A DNA stretch of 64,000 bases from Flavobacterium psychrophilum (GCA_001708385.1 CP012388.1:1302001-1366000), one strand, 5' to 3'. Positions 42,554 to 50,960 are shown, counted from the stretch's first letter. Notes: generated by a model from the letters alone, not told the origin. Numbers and translations: made by a program.

Positions 42554-42592
42554 GAGATTTCTCCATTCCGCTACGCTGCAGTCGAAATGACA
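42554..42592 (+). repeat. 39-bp GIY-associated repeat G6
   Basis: Forward copy with one or two changes, in the prmC/GNAT gap. The segment before it (GGAGACTAGAGGCTTTA at about 42483) is also found next to G4. Confidence 0.75.
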
Positions 42593-42606
42593 GAACTACC
42601 AAACAT

Positions 42607-42646
42607 AGAGCAATCCGACAACCGGCAACTATCAACCGACAACCAG
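42607..42646 (+). repeat. CAACC/CAAC-rich repeat
   Basis: CCGACAACCGGCAACTATCA then ACCGACAACCAG, extending into the last codons of the GNAT gene on the other strand. Confidence 0.55.
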
Positions 42647-43123
42647 TTCCGCTAACATCCACACAGGGCAGGAGTTATGGCCAGTGTCACCCATTGGAGC
42701 GTCGAGATATTCAAATCCGCTTTTGCGGTACAGCTTTTGGGCGGCTTCCATATACGGCATAGTTTCGAGGTAGCAGTGGGTGAATCCTTCTGCTTTGGCA
42801 AATGCAAGGCAGGTTTCCATCATTCTGGTTCCGGTGCCTGTGCCACGTGCTTCGGGCAAAAAGTACATCTTTTGCAATTCGCTTATGTGTGCCGGGCCAT
42901 TCTCTAACGGAGCGATACCTGCACCACCTATCAGCACTCCCTCTTTATCTACCACAAAATAAGCCGAGTGTTCTGTCGAATAAGCTTCGAACATACTATC
43001 CAGCGAAGCATCAGCGTATGCCGTACCCACTTTTGGAACGTTGTGTTCTATAAGCACACTGCGTATTAAAGCTGCCATATCGGCATTGTCTTTTTGTTCA
43101 ATTTTTCGGATAATGATGCTCAT
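42632..43123 (-). CDS. GNAT N-acetyltransferase
   Basis: 163 residues. GNAT signature in LPEARGTGTGTRMMETCLAFAKAEGFTHCYLETM (acetyl-CoA-binding V/I-x-x-x-x-R/Q-x-x-G-x-G/A, about residues 92-125), and YRKSGFEYLDAP at the end. Substrate unknown. ATG at 43123. Isolated gene; its last codons overlap a CAAC-rich repeat. Homologues of this type in Bacteroidota acetylate small amines or peptides, not testable here. Confidence 0.85.
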   Translation of the reverse strand: MSIIIRKIEQKDNADMAALIRSVLIEHNVPKVGTAYADASLDSMFEAYSTEHSAYFVVDKEGVLIGGAGIAPLENGPAHISELQKMYFLPEARGTGTGTRMMETCLAFAKAEGFTHCYLETMPYMEAAQKLYRKSGFEYLDAPMGDTGHNSCPVWMLAELVVG

Positions 43124-43267
43124 TATGCAAAGCTAAGGATTTGAAATTGCATTCGGAATAATTTGTAAAAGTAACAAGCGGGCGTCAGGCAACATTTGCT
43201 TTATACAGTCTTACTATACGTCAGTCCAATTTTGTAAATTTGGTGTTTCCAATACCTTATAAAGTAC

Positions 43268-43288
43268 AGACATAGCAGTGCTACGTCT
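43268..43288. repeat. AGACATAGCA palindrome (10-1-10)
   Basis: AGACATAGCA G TGCTACGTCT with one wobble; the third member of the AGACGTTGCA family. It is 21 bp before the ribD start codon. Confidence 0.6.
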
Positions 43289-43309
43289 CTACAGAAAACA
43301 CGTACTACC

Positions 43310-44434
43310 TTGAAAACACCCCACGAAAACTACATGCAGCGCTGTCTTGACCTGGCACAAAACGGACTACGTGATGCTATGCCAAACCCTTCTGTTGGTG
43401 CGGTACTGATTTATAATGACCGTATTATCGGCGAAGGCCACACCTCCCCTTTTGGCGGTCCGCATGGCGAGGTAAACTGCATTAATTCGGTTTCCGAAGC
43501 CGACAGGCACCTTATTCCGATTGCAACATTATACGTGAGCCTGGAACCGTGTAGCCATTTCGGAAAAACACCGCCCTGCTGTGACCTTATCATTAGGAAT
43601 GAAATTCAGCACATTGTTGTGGGTACGGTAGACCCGAATGAAAAAGTAGCGGGCAACGGCATACGTAAGCTAAAAGAAGCCGGAAAAGACGTAACCGTTG
43701 GCGTACTCGAAACCGAATGCCGTGAATTCAATCGTAGGTTTTTTACCTTTCACGAGAAGCAGCGCCCTTACATTATACTAAAATGGGCAGAAAGTGCCGA
43801 TGGGTATTTGAGTCCGAAGCACACGCTACCCAAGGGCGTTCTGGATGTTAGTGTGACAGACCGCGCAGCTATTCAGAATTTAGAAGATAAAAAACCCGTA
43901 TGGATCACCAATACCTATTCGCGCCAGCTTGTGCATAAATGGCGCAGCGAAGAGATGGCAATACTGGCGGGTACGCAAACTGTATTGGATGATAATCCGC
44001 AACTGGACGTAAGAACGTGGACAGGGAAAAATCCTGTGCGCGTTATACTGGACCGTACCGGAAGGATACCCGACACCTATTCTGTTAAAAATCAAAAAAT
44101 AAAGACAATTATTTTGACGGAAATGACCAATTTCGTTAACTTAGATAACCTTGTGTATGAAACAATAACGTTTAACGACGAGCTGCCACAAACCATCGCC
44201 CAAGTGCTTTTTAGGCATAACCTGCAATCGGTTATTGTGGAAGGCGGAGGCAAAACGCTGCAAACGTTTATTGATGCCGGACTTTGGGATGAAGCACGCG
44301 TGTTTAAGGGCAGTGCTGTTTTTAAAGACGGTACACCTGCACCAAAGCTTTCTGCGGATGCAGTACACAGGCAAACAATTTTGGATGACGAACTAATAAC
44401 GTACAGGAATTATGGTCAACGCAATTATATTTGA
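43310..44434 (+). CDS. ribD: Bifunctional riboflavin biosynthesis deaminase/reductase
   Basis: 374 residues if translation starts at TTG 43310; the next ATG is at 43334. I favour TTG because HENYMQRCLDLAQNG, which precedes the ATG, is conserved in RibD. The deaminase zinc site is complete: His52-x-Glu54 in HGEVNC, Cys81 and Cys90 in EPCSHFGKTPPC. The reductase domain follows from about 150 (RPYIILKWAESADGYLSP...GTQTVLDDNPQLDVR; EGGGKTLQTFIDAGLWDEARVF). It performs steps 2 and 3 of riboflavin synthesis. The next gene overlaps its end by 23 bp, so both are one transcript. Confidence 0.93.
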   Translation: MKTPHENYMQRCLDLAQNGLRDAMPNPSVGAVLIYNDRIIGEGHTSPFGGPHGEVNCINSVSEADRHLIPIATLYVSLEPCSHFGKTPPCCDLIIRNEIQHIVVGTVDPNEKVAGNGIRKLKEAGKDVTVGVLETECREFNRRFFTFHEKQRPYIILKWAESADGYLSPKHTLPKGVLDVSVTDRAAIQNLEDKKPVWITNTYSRQLVHKWRSEEMAILAGTQTVLDDNPQLDVRTWTGKNPVRVILDRTGRIPDTYSVKNQKIKTIILTEMTNFVNLDNLVYETITFNDELPQTIAQVLFRHNLQSVIVEGGGKTLQTFIDAGLWDEARVFKGSAVFKDGTPAPKLSADAVHRQTILDDELITYRNYGQRNYI

Positions 44435-45029
44435 TTTAGGTGATGTTTTTTTAAATAAGAATAAGGACGCTAAAGTTGAAGCATTTGCAGAACTTGGCCT
44501 TACCGCATGGACGGATGAGCACGAGAAACTGGAGAAAAAATTTGAAACCGGAAAGATAGATTCTGAAGGGTTTTTAAAAGGTATTCAGCAGACGATTCCC
44601 AATGCGTCGCTTAAAGAAATTAAAGCGGCATGGAATGCGGGTATCGATGATTTTCCACTATACCGACTGGAGTTCCTTCAGAATCTTTCACACAATTACC
44701 GCCTTTTCCTGCTTAGCAATACCGACCCTATCCATATTGAAAAATTTGAACGCGATGTTGAGGCTTCTTTCTATGGCGACTTTTACCAATGTTTTGAGAA
44801 AGTGTACTTTTCGCATGAAATCGGCGTTCGTAAGCCCGATGCCAAAGCGTTTAATTTTATTATTAACAAGCACGATATTCAACCGAAGCGTACCCTTGTG
44901 GTAGACGATAAAAAGTTCAATACCGATGCCGCCGAAGAACTGGGTTTTCAGGTATGGAATTTAAAAGTAGGCGAAGAAGATGTGGTTGACCTTTTTGATA
45001 AAAAAGTAATTAACCTGGATGAGAATTAG
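44412..45029 (+). CDS. HAD-family phosphatase
   Basis: 205 residues; motif I is FDLGDVF (Asp8, Asp at +3), a variant of DxDxT/V; motif II LLSNTD; motif III Lys in GVRKPDAKAF; motif IV LVVDDKKFNTDAAEELGFQVW. An alpha-helical cap of about 60 residues follows motif I, as in the haloacid-dehalogenase-like subgroup. It starts inside the end of ribD, so translational coupling is likely; it may be the flavobacterial phosphatase acting on a riboflavin precursor, but that is a guess from position. Confidence 0.87.
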   Translation: MVNAIIFDLGDVFLNKNKDAKVEAFAELGLTAWTDEHEKLEKKFETGKIDSEGFLKGIQQTIPNASLKEIKAAWNAGIDDFPLYRLEFLQNLSHNYRLFLLSNTDPIHIEKFERDVEASFYGDFYQCFEKVYFSHEIGVRKPDAKAFNFIINKHDIQPKRTLVVDDKKFNTDAAEELGFQVWNLKVGEEDVVDLFDKKVINLDEN

Positions 45030-45067
45030 ATTTTTTTTGTTGTCGGTTTATGGTTGTTGGTGGTAAT

Positions 45068-45178
45068 AGAACGCGGATGACACGGATCCGGGCGAACAGC
45101 CGCGGATTCAATACCTGGACAACAAATATTATCTTTTAATTGAGATTTCCAATTGCTGGTGCGAGCGTCACGCTCGTA
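45068..45178. repeat. Composite repeat: ACGGAT-rich block, TTGAGATTTCC, REP-like R9
   Basis: GCGGATGACACGGATCCG (45072 on), then AATTGAGATTTCCAATT, then a 24-bp REP-like copy at 45155-45178. The same order occurs at about 58.09-58.17 kb. Confidence 0.65.
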
Positions 45179-45219
45179 CCTACAATACAGTCAAAACGTA
45201 ATGCTATAACTTAAGGGCA

Positions 45220-45738
45220 TTATAACTTTAATCGCATCATTATATCGGTTTGTTCGTCATCACCCAGCCTGAAGATGTGTTTATCAAACTCTACGAATCC
45301 ATTTTTCTTATAGAAACTTATTGCTCTGGGATTTTCTTCCCATACGCCAAGCCACACATAGTGTATACCTTTTTCTTTTGACACTTCTATTGCTTTATCA
45401 TACAGTAATTGTCCAACTTTATGTCCATGAAATTCTTTCACAACATAAATTCTTTCGATCTCAAGTGCTTTACTGTCTTTTAATTCGGTTTGCGAAGCAC
45501 CAAAATTTAATTTTAAATACCCGATAATTTCACCATCGGTTTCGGCAAAATAAAACACTGAATTTTCATCACTTAATTCATACAAAAGCTTTTCAGTAGA
45601 AAATCCTTCCTCTAAATACTGGCTCATATTCTCTTCTGAATTTACATTTCCAAATGTTTCAGAAAATGTTAGCCTTCCTATGTGTTGCAGTTTTTCAACA
45701 TCTTGTGCAACTACTTTTCTAATCAAAATATCCCCCAT
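45220..45738 (-). CDS. GNAT N-acetyltransferase
   Basis: 172 residues. Signature: ALEIERIYVVKEFHGHKVGQLLYDKAIEVSKEKGIHYVWLGVWEENPRAISFYKKNGFVEFDKHIF. The N-terminal IRKVVAQDVEKLQHIGRLTFSETFG matches the family of acetyltransferases that often act on small polyamines or amino acids (SSAT/PaiA-like). Substrate unknown. Start ATG 45738. Isolated gene. Confidence 0.87.
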   Translation of the reverse strand: MGDILIRKVVAQDVEKLQHIGRLTFSETFGNVNSEENMSQYLEEGFSTEKLLYELSDENSVFYFAETDGEIIGYLKLNFGASQTELKDSKALEIERIYVVKEFHGHKVGQLLYDKAIEVSKEKGIHYVWLGVWEENPRAISFYKKNGFVEFDKHIFRLGDDEQTDIMMRLKL

Positions 45739-45964
45739 GATACGTACTAGTTTATCCGTTTAAAACGAAACGTAAAATTATGAAGAATTTAAAGCACAGG
45801 TACGATCGTTGCCTGAAATTTAAAAAGCTAGAGGATTAATTTATATTCAAAAACCAAAACATAAAATTTCTGTAAAATATTATATCAGCTAATCACTTAA
45901 ATTAATGTAACTTACACTATTATATTTCTATAGTGGGGGCTATGAAATATATGTACGAATATCG

Positions 45965-45997
45965 GCAGCAACTTAATAATAGGTTGCTGCTTTTTTT
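45965..45997 (+). terminator. Strong rho-independent terminator without a gene
   Basis: GCAGCAAC, 10-nt loop, GTTGCTGC, seven T. A TATATTTC box 37 bp upstream could start a ~55-nt RNA that ends here. Confidence 0.8.
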
Positions 45998-46014
45998 GTG
46001 TCGGAAGTTTTAGG

Positions 46015-46038
46015 CACGAGCCTGAGCCTCGCGCCAGC
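46015..46038 (-). repeat. REP-like repeat R10
   Basis: CACGAGCCTGAGCCTCGCGC CAGC, with two compensating changes that keep the palindrome. Confidence 0.75.
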
Positions 46039-46050
46039 GGGCAGAACTAA

Positions 46051-46374
46051 TTACAATATTTTTGCAACGCCCACTGCAACAGCAAATAAAACAATTACCG
46101 CAAGTGCAATATATAAGTACAGTTTATTTATTTTTTGAACATCTGAATAATCTGTCATTTGTATTGTTTCAGTACTTACTGTAATTCCGGTTCTTTTAAT
46201 AATATCGTCAATCTGTAGCCTGTCTTTATCCAATAGAAAATATCGCGTATAAGTACTCTTTTCCAAATGATACTGAATACCATTTTCATACAGCTCCGAC
46301 TCAAATAGCAGTTTATCTTTAAAAAGTACTTCCAGCTTAAAATGGTTTTGATATTTTACGCTTGGGTTATTCAT
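46051..46374 (-). CDS. Hypothetical protein with C-terminal anchor, 107 aa
   Basis: Soluble N-terminal part (KYQNHFKLEVLFKDKLLFESELYENGIQYHLEKSTYTRYFLLDKDRLQIDDIIKRTGITVSTETI) and one C-terminal membrane helix (LYLYIALAVIVLFAVAVGVAKIL), a tail-anchored layout. No family recognised. Beginning of a minus-strand trio with the DUF4279 and lipoprotein genes; 56 bp gap to the next. Confidence 0.55.
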   Translation of the reverse strand: MNNPSVKYQNHFKLEVLFKDKLLFESELYENGIQYHLEKSTYTRYFLLDKDRLQIDDIIKRTGITVSTETIQMTDYSDVQKINKLYLYIALAVIVLFAVAVGVAKIL

Positions 46375-46430
46375 TGGCTCTAATTTTTTCTAATTTGTAA
46401 ACTTTAGCAGAGAGAGATTATATTAAAAAC

Positions 46431-46829
46431 TTATTTTGAATTATAAATATCGCAATCAATAAAAGCATCTATAGCGCTCACAAAATGTAAAGTTTGTTTA
46501 GAAAAACCCAAACCAGGAGTTTCATCCCCAATATAAATAACAATTTCTAAAACATATTCAATTTCGGGATATGCTGTTTTAAATTGAATAAATTCGGATG
46601 AGTGCTTTTGAAGTACGCCAACCAGCCTTTCAATTTCGTCATAATAAATCGGGTTTATCATATCGTAAATTCCGTATTCCCAAATCGTACATACAGGTAC
46701 GTTACCCCGGGAGCGCATAGGGTTGTATTTTGACGGCTCGATCGTTAGATACTTTTTAAAAGTATCTAAATCTAAAGTTTCATCTTCAGTTTTTATAGCA
46801 AAGTAAATTTTTCCTGTCGTATCGGTCAT
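46431..46829 (-). CDS. DUF4279 domain-containing protein
   Basis: 132 residues. The segments DTFKKYLTIEPSKYNPMRSRGNVPVCTIWEYGIY and YPEIEYVLEIVIYIGDETPGLGFSKQTLHFVSAIDAFIDCDIY are the DUF4279 signature, a family of small cytoplasmic proteins often annotated near toxin/immunity genes. That context is not visible here. Co-directional with the genes on either side. Confidence 0.75.
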   Translation of the reverse strand: MTDTTGKIYFAIKTEDETLDLDTFKKYLTIEPSKYNPMRSRGNVPVCTIWEYGIYDMINPIYYDEIERLVGVLQKHSSEFIQFKTAYPEIEYVLEIVIYIGDETPGLGFSKQTLHFVSAIDAFIDCDIYNSK

Positions 46830-46862
46830 ATTATAATTAGTTACTTAATAAGGGTAAGGGAT

Positions 46863-47417
46863 TTACTCTTTCAACAACTTATGCAGTTCTGCATACTCCA
46901 TAAATTCGCCAGTAGAATCATTTGCACCAACGAGCACAAGACCTCCACATCCAAAGCATATTTTTGCAACTCCAACTGTTTTGGACTGTCTCTTAAAAAC
47001 CAGTATATCACGGTAAATATTTAGACAGGCAGTGAAAGTATAATCATCATATTTTCTCTCCCTGAAAATTTCGTTTAGAGCTGCTAATTTACTTTTGTCT
47101 ATTTTTTTTGATGTGAAACCTATACGCTTCATATTGGTTTCAAAAGTTGTATCTGTTAATTTAGACGGGGCATAGTCAATCATGATTGTAGAAATAAGAG
47201 AATCTTTAACAGGACGGGTGTTATTTTTTCTTAATTTAAAGTCCCTGTCAGCTGCCCTGTAAACTGTTGAATCCAAAATCTTTATATTATAATACATTAC
47301 TTCATCAAAATCGAAATAGTGCTTACCTATTGCAACCCCTTCCTTGCTTTTTTCTATTTTCTCATTACACCCGGTAAATGCCAGACCCAAAAAAAGTATC
47401 GCTATAATCTGCTTCAT
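46863..47417 (-). CDS. Lipoprotein, 184 aa
   Basis: Lipoprotein signal MKQIIAILFLGLAFTGC (Cys17). Then a mixed alpha/beta domain with KEGVAIGKHYFDFDEVMYYNIKILD and a hydrophobic CysCys-containing loop FGCGGLVLVGANDSTGEFMEYAELHKLL. No family recognised. The gene heads a minus-strand row of three (46051, 46431, 46863), gaps 33 to 56 bp. Confidence 0.6.
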   Translation of the reverse strand: MKQIIAILFLGLAFTGCNEKIEKSKEGVAIGKHYFDFDEVMYYNIKILDSTVYRAADRDFKLRKNNTRPVKDSLISTIMIDYAPSKLTDTTFETNMKRIGFTSKKIDKSKLAALNEIFRERKYDDYTFTACLNIYRDILVFKRQSKTVGVAKICFGCGGLVLVGANDSTGEFMEYAELHKLLKE

Positions 47418-47495
47418 TTAATTTTATACTTAAAGTAGTACAAGTATAGCGAATTTTCTTATTGAATATAGGCTTGTATATAACGAGCCTGAATT

Positions 47496-47572
47496 ATTTC
47501 CTCTCCCCACCCTTCTCCAAAGGAGAGGGAGCAGCTTCACTCATCACCCAACGAGCCTGAAAGATTCGACAC
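47496..47572. repeat. CTCTCC/GGAGAG hairpin repeat, related to the 38-kb inverted repeat
   Basis: CTCTCCCCACCC, ACCCTTCTCCAAAGGAGAGG, then CAGCTTCACTCATC; it shares AGCTTCACTCA with arm 2 of the inverted repeat at 37995-38098. Confidence 0.55.
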
Positions 47573-47617
47573 ACTTAACCCGGGACATCATACTGTTTAC
47601 TATCGCAGCACCAAGCT

Positions 47618-47656
47618 TCCGACAACCAACAACCAACAACCATCAACCATCAACCA
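47618..47656 (+). repeat. CAACC/CAAC-rich repeat
   Basis: CTTCCGACAACCAACAACCA then ACAACCATCAACCATCAACCA; it ends 28 bp before the YigZ ATG. Confidence 0.6.
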
Positions 47657-47667
47657 AAAAACTTTTC

Positions 47668-47675
47668 TACCTTTG
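47668..47675 (+). promoter_or_regulatory. -7 box TACCTTTG of the YigZ gene
   Basis: TAnnTTTG match 8 bp before the ATG at 47684. A transcript would be nearly leaderless; no TTTG at -33, the repeat lies there. Confidence 0.45.
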
Positions 47676-47683
47676 CAGTCCCT

Positions 47684-48289
47684 ATGGAAAACGATACCTA
47701 TAAAACCCTTGCGTCACCGTCTGAAGAAACGCTTTACAAAGAAAAGAACAGTAAGTTCTTTGGCTACGCGTTTCCGATTACTACCGAAGACGAGGTTAAA
47801 GGCATCCTTGACCAATTGCGAAAGCAGCACTATTCGGCTCGCCACTGGTGTTATGCGTTTCAGTTGGGTACCGATAAGATCTATTACCGCGCTAACGACG
47901 ACGGCGAACCTAACAACTCGGCAGGCATGCCTATTTACGGACAGATACAGAGTTTTGGCGTTACCAATGTGCTTGTGGTATCGGTACGTTATTTTGGAGG
48001 TGTAAAACTTGGTGTTGGCGGATTGATCTCTGCCTACAAGACATCGGCGCAAATGGCGCTGGAAGTTTCGGATATTGTAGAGAAGACTATCGATGTACAC
48101 TACACCCTGAAATTCGGCTACCAGATTATGAACAAGGTAATGCGTGTCATCAAAGAAAAGAATCTGGAGATCGTTTCCCAAAAAATGGAAATGGATTGCG
48201 AGATGGTAATTTCTACCCGTAAAAAAAATGCCCCTATGGTATTAGAGGCATTTGAGAATTTATATGAGGTGCGTTTGATTGCCGATTGA
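47684..48289 (+). CDS. yigZ: YigZ/IMPACT family protein
   Basis: 201 residues. Hallmark blocks: KNSKFFGYAFPITTEDEVKGILDQLRKQHYSARHWCYAFQLG; NDDGEPNNSAGMPIYGQIQSFGVTNVLVVSVRYFGGVKLGVGGLISAYKTSA. The C-terminal domain is ferredoxin-like. Family members are cytoplasmic and linked to translation (bacterial homologue of IMPACT); exact function unknown. Start ATG 47684 with a CAAC-rich repeat and a -7 box directly before it. Convergent with the thioesterase gene. Confidence 0.9.
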   Translation: MENDTYKTLASPSEETLYKEKNSKFFGYAFPITTEDEVKGILDQLRKQHYSARHWCYAFQLGTDKIYYRANDDGEPNNSAGMPIYGQIQSFGVTNVLVVSVRYFGGVKLGVGGLISAYKTSAQMALEVSDIVEKTIDVHYTLKFGYQIMNKVMRVIKEKNLEIVSQKMEMDCEMVISTRKKNAPMVLEAFENLYEVRLIAD

Positions 48290-48309
48290 TGTTTTCGGTT
48301 ATCGGGAAC

Positions 48310-48356
48310 TTTTATCAACCCAGCAACTGTTAACCAAAAACCGACAATCATCCGGG
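48310..48356 (+). repeat. CAACC/CAAC-rich repeat (degenerate)
   Basis: TATCAACCCAGCAACTGTTA then ACCAAAAACCGACAATCATC, between the YigZ stop and the thioesterase stop. Confidence 0.5.
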
Positions 48357-48391
48357 ACGACCAAAAGCAAAAAAATACGACGAAAAACAGC

Positions 48392-48796
48392 CTAAAGTAA
48401 AGGCTTAAGCTTGTCTAAAATGTATTGCGGAGGCGATGTTGGGCGACCAGTTTTCATGTTGACAAACACCAAAATTGAGTTGCCTGTTGTTAATAACTCT
48501 CCGGCTTCATTTTTAATTTCATAGTCGAATTCTATCTTAACCGACTCCTGTTTTTTGAGTATCGTACGCACTGTTAACAAATCGTCATATCGGGCCGGTT
48601 TTTTATAATTCATTGTTAAGGAAACCACCGGAAGCATAACACCTTCCTCTTCCATACTTTTATAGCTAACCCCCAGATTTCGAAGCCATTCAACACGTCC
48701 CATTTCGAAGTACTGAGCGTAATTCCCATGATATACAACCGCCATCTGGTCGGTTTCTGAGTAGCGCACTCTTACTTTAAATTCGTGAAAATTCAT
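48392..48796 (-). CDS. Acyl-CoA thioesterase (YbgC/4HBT hot-dog)
   Basis: 134 residues. Hot-dog fold with catalytic Asp in YSETDQMAVVYHGNYAQYFEMGRVEWLR; this YbgC-type loop is typical of short-chain acyl-CoA thioesterases. TRTIxKKQESVKIEFDYEI continues the sheet. Cytoplasmic. ATG 48796. Divergent from dnaA; the 190-bp gap between them holds no recognised DnaA-box cluster. Confidence 0.88.
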   Translation of the reverse strand: MNFHEFKVRVRYSETDQMAVVYHGNYAQYFEMGRVEWLRNLGVSYKSMEEEGVMLPVVSLTMNYKKPARYDDLLTVRTILKKQESVKIEFDYEIKNEAGELLTTGNSILVFVNMKTGRPTSPPQYILDKLKPLL

Positions 48797-48986
48797 ATTC
48801 TAAAATTGTTAATTTTTTATTAAATCTTTACTTTAATACTTACAATATTTTTTTTGTAAAATCAATACAGCAATAGTTTTTTTTTACAAAAAAATGTTAC
48901 CATATTTGTTCTCCCAAACAGGAGTAGGATGACTACTCTTTCTTTTGTAAGACAACCATTAATTAAACATCTAATATTCAGTATTC

Positions 48987-50414
48987 ATGATTAAAACTGC
49001 GCAATCGGTATGGGACAACTGTCTTGTGTTTATAAAAGACAATATTCAGGATCAGGCCTACAAAACCTGGTTTGAACCGATCAGAGCAGTTGAGCTTACT
49101 GACAACGCACTTTATATTCAGGTGCCAAGTAAATTCTTTTACGAATGGCTTGAAGAGCACTATGTAAAACTGCTAAAGGTTGCCCTTACCAAAGAGCTTG
49201 GAAACAGCGCAAAGTTACTCTATAAAATTAAGATGGAAAACACTTATGGCAATAAGCAGCCTTTTACAGAGCAGCTGCCAAGTGCCCATCGCGCACCGGT
49301 TAAACCGCAGGAGGTAGATGTTCCCCTGCAAAACAAAAACCCGGAACTTAAAAACCCGTTCATCATTCCCGGAATACGTAACCTGAAGATTGAATCTCAG
49401 CTTAATGCAAATTATAACTTTGATAATTTTTTCGAAGGTGATTCTAACAGGCTTGCACGTTCTGCAGGTATGGCTGTAGCAAACAAACCGGGCGGAACTT
49501 CCTTTAACCCACTATTGATATTTGGAGGCGTAGGTCTTGGTAAAACCCACCTTGCCCATGCAATAGGTATTGAAATTAAAGACAAATACCCCGAAAAAAC
49601 AGTACTATATATAAGTGCTGAAATTTTTACCCAACAATATATAGACTCGGTAAAACGAAATACCAGAAATGACTTTATTCATTTCTACCAGTTAATAGAT
49701 GTGCTGATTATTGACGACGTACAGTTCCTATCAGGAAAAACAGGTACGCAGGATGTTTTCTTCCACATCTTTAACCACCTGCACCAAAATGGCAAACAGG
49801 TAATCCTTACATCTGATAAGGCTCCTGTAGACATGCAGGATATTGAGCAAAGGCTATTGTCCCGTTTTAAATGGGGTCTTTCTGCCGAGCTTCACCAGCC
49901 CGACTACGAAACAAGGATCTCTATCCTTAATAATATACTATACCGTGACGGCGTGGTTATGCCCGATGAAATCGTGGAGTATGTTGCCAAGAATATCAAA
50001 AGCAACGTGCGTGAGCTTGAAGGCGCCATTATTTCATTAATTGCACAATCATCATTCAATCACCTTGAGGTAAACCTTGAGCTGGCAAAACAGGTAGTAG
50101 AGAAATTCGTTAAGAATGTTAAGCGCGAAATATCAATAGATTACATCCAGAAAGTTGTATCTGATTATTTCCAGCTTGATGTAGACACTTTGCAGTCTAA
50201 AACCAGGAAGCGCCACGTGGTGCAGGCCAGGCAGCTAGCTATGTTCTTCGCTAAGAAGTTCACAAAAGCATCGCTGGCAAATATCGGTTCGCAAATTGGC
50301 GACCGTGACCACGCTACCGTACTGCATGCCTGCAAAACTGTTGACAACCTTGTAACTACAGACAAGCAATTCCGAAAGTTTGTTGACGATATCAACAAAA
50401 AACTATCGATATAA
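48987..50414 (+). CDS. dnaA: Chromosomal replication initiator protein DnaA
   Basis: 475 residues. Domain I (1-85: SVWDNCLVFIKDNIQDQAYKTWFEPI), linker, AAA+ domain with Walker A GGVGLGKT (180-187) and Walker B VLIIDD (239-244), and C-terminal DnaA box-binding HTH with the signature DRDHATVLHACKT (439-451). It binds DnaA boxes at oriC and melts the origin. ATG at 48987. A 1-bp overlap of stop and start with the downstream phosphatase gene. I saw no DnaA-box cluster within the gap upstream, so oriC is not evident here. Confidence 0.97.
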   Translation: MIKTAQSVWDNCLVFIKDNIQDQAYKTWFEPIRAVELTDNALYIQVPSKFFYEWLEEHYVKLLKVALTKELGNSAKLLYKIKMENTYGNKQPFTEQLPSAHRAPVKPQEVDVPLQNKNPELKNPFIIPGIRNLKIESQLNANYNFDNFFEGDSNRLARSAGMAVANKPGGTSFNPLLIFGGVGLGKTHLAHAIGIEIKDKYPEKTVLYISAEIFTQQYIDSVKRNTRNDFIHFYQLIDVLIIDDVQFLSGKTGTQDVFFHIFNHLHQNGKQVILTSDKAPVDMQDIEQRLLSRFKWGLSAELHQPDYETRISILNNILYRDGVVMPDEIVEYVAKNIKSNVRELEGAIISLIAQSSFNHLEVNLELAKQVVEKFVKNVKREISIDYIQKVVSDYFQLDVDTLQSKTRKRHVVQARQLAMFFAKKFTKASLANIGSQIGDRDHATVLHACKTVDNLVTTDKQFRKFVDDINKKLSI

Positions 50415-50884
50415 TGCCCGTTAAGATATTAATGGTATGCCTGGGTAACATTTGCCGTTCTCCATTGGCAGAAGGTATTTTGCAATCTAAGCTCCCGGCA
50501 GATAAATTCACTGTAGATTCGGCAGGCACAGGCAACTGGCACGCCGGTCAGGGTCCCGATCACCGTTCTGTTGCTACAGCAAAGAACCGCGGGCTAGACA
50601 TCAGCTGCCAAAAGGCACGCCAGATAAAACAATCTGACTTTACCGAATTTGACCATATTTATGTAATGGACAGCTCTAACCTGCACGATGTGCAGCAGCT
50701 TGCTCCAAATGCTTCGGCGAAAGCCAAAGTAAAACTAATGATGGATGAAATTTTTCCGGGTAAAAAGATCGATGTTCCAGATCCTTACTTCGGCGGCCCC
50801 GAAGGTTTCGATAAAGTATATGATATGCTGGACGAAGCCTGTGATATAGTAGCGAGTAAGCTTTTAAAGGAGCATTCAGTATAA
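50414..50884 (+). CDS. Low-molecular-weight protein-tyrosine phosphatase
   Basis: 156 residues. P-loop CLGNICRS (Cys9-x5-Arg15) and the acid Asp in DPYFGG near residue 128, the classical LMW-PTP layout. It overlaps the dnaA stop by one base (TAATG), so it is translationally coupled to dnaA. Flavobacteria commonly keep dnaA followed by this gene and a SAM methyltransferase. Substrates unknown; phosphotyrosine in bacterial signalling or capsule. Confidence 0.92.
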   Translation: MPVKILMVCLGNICRSPLAEGILQSKLPADKFTVDSAGTGNWHAGQGPDHRSVATAKNRGLDISCQKARQIKQSDFTEFDHIYVMDSSNLHDVQQLAPNASAKAKVKLMMDEIFPGKKIDVPDPYFGGPEGFDKVYDMLDEACDIVASKLLKEHSV

Positions 50885-50892
50885 TATTAGAA

Positions 50893-50929
50893 GACATCTC
50901 CATTCCGCTACACTTCAGTCGAAATGACA
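50893..50929 (+). repeat. GIY-associated repeat G7
   Basis: GACATCTCCATTCCGCTACA then CTTCAGTCGAAATGACA, a 37-bp version. It follows the phosphatase stop by 9 bp. Confidence 0.75.
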
Positions 50930-50960
50930 AAACCCATTAATGTATATCTTTTTTAATTAG

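Larger units (their letters stand above)
45739..46050. other. Intergenic region with an orphan terminator and REP-like copy
   Basis: 312 bp between divergent/parallel minus-strand genes. It holds a strong plus-strand terminator (45965-45997) with no plus gene before it, a REP-like copy (46015-46038), and AT-rich DNA. A 23-codon frame at 45952 runs through the hairpin and was not accepted. Confidence 0.6.

Noticed and set aside
45952..46023. 23-codon frame MKYMYEYRQQLNN... in the orphan-terminator gap
   Set aside because: It runs through the hairpin arms and T-run, so its sequence is explained by the terminator.
48797..48986. Possible oriC next to dnaA
   Set aside because: The gap is AT-rich but no cluster of TTATCCACA-like DnaA boxes was seen. 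The origin may be elsewhere.
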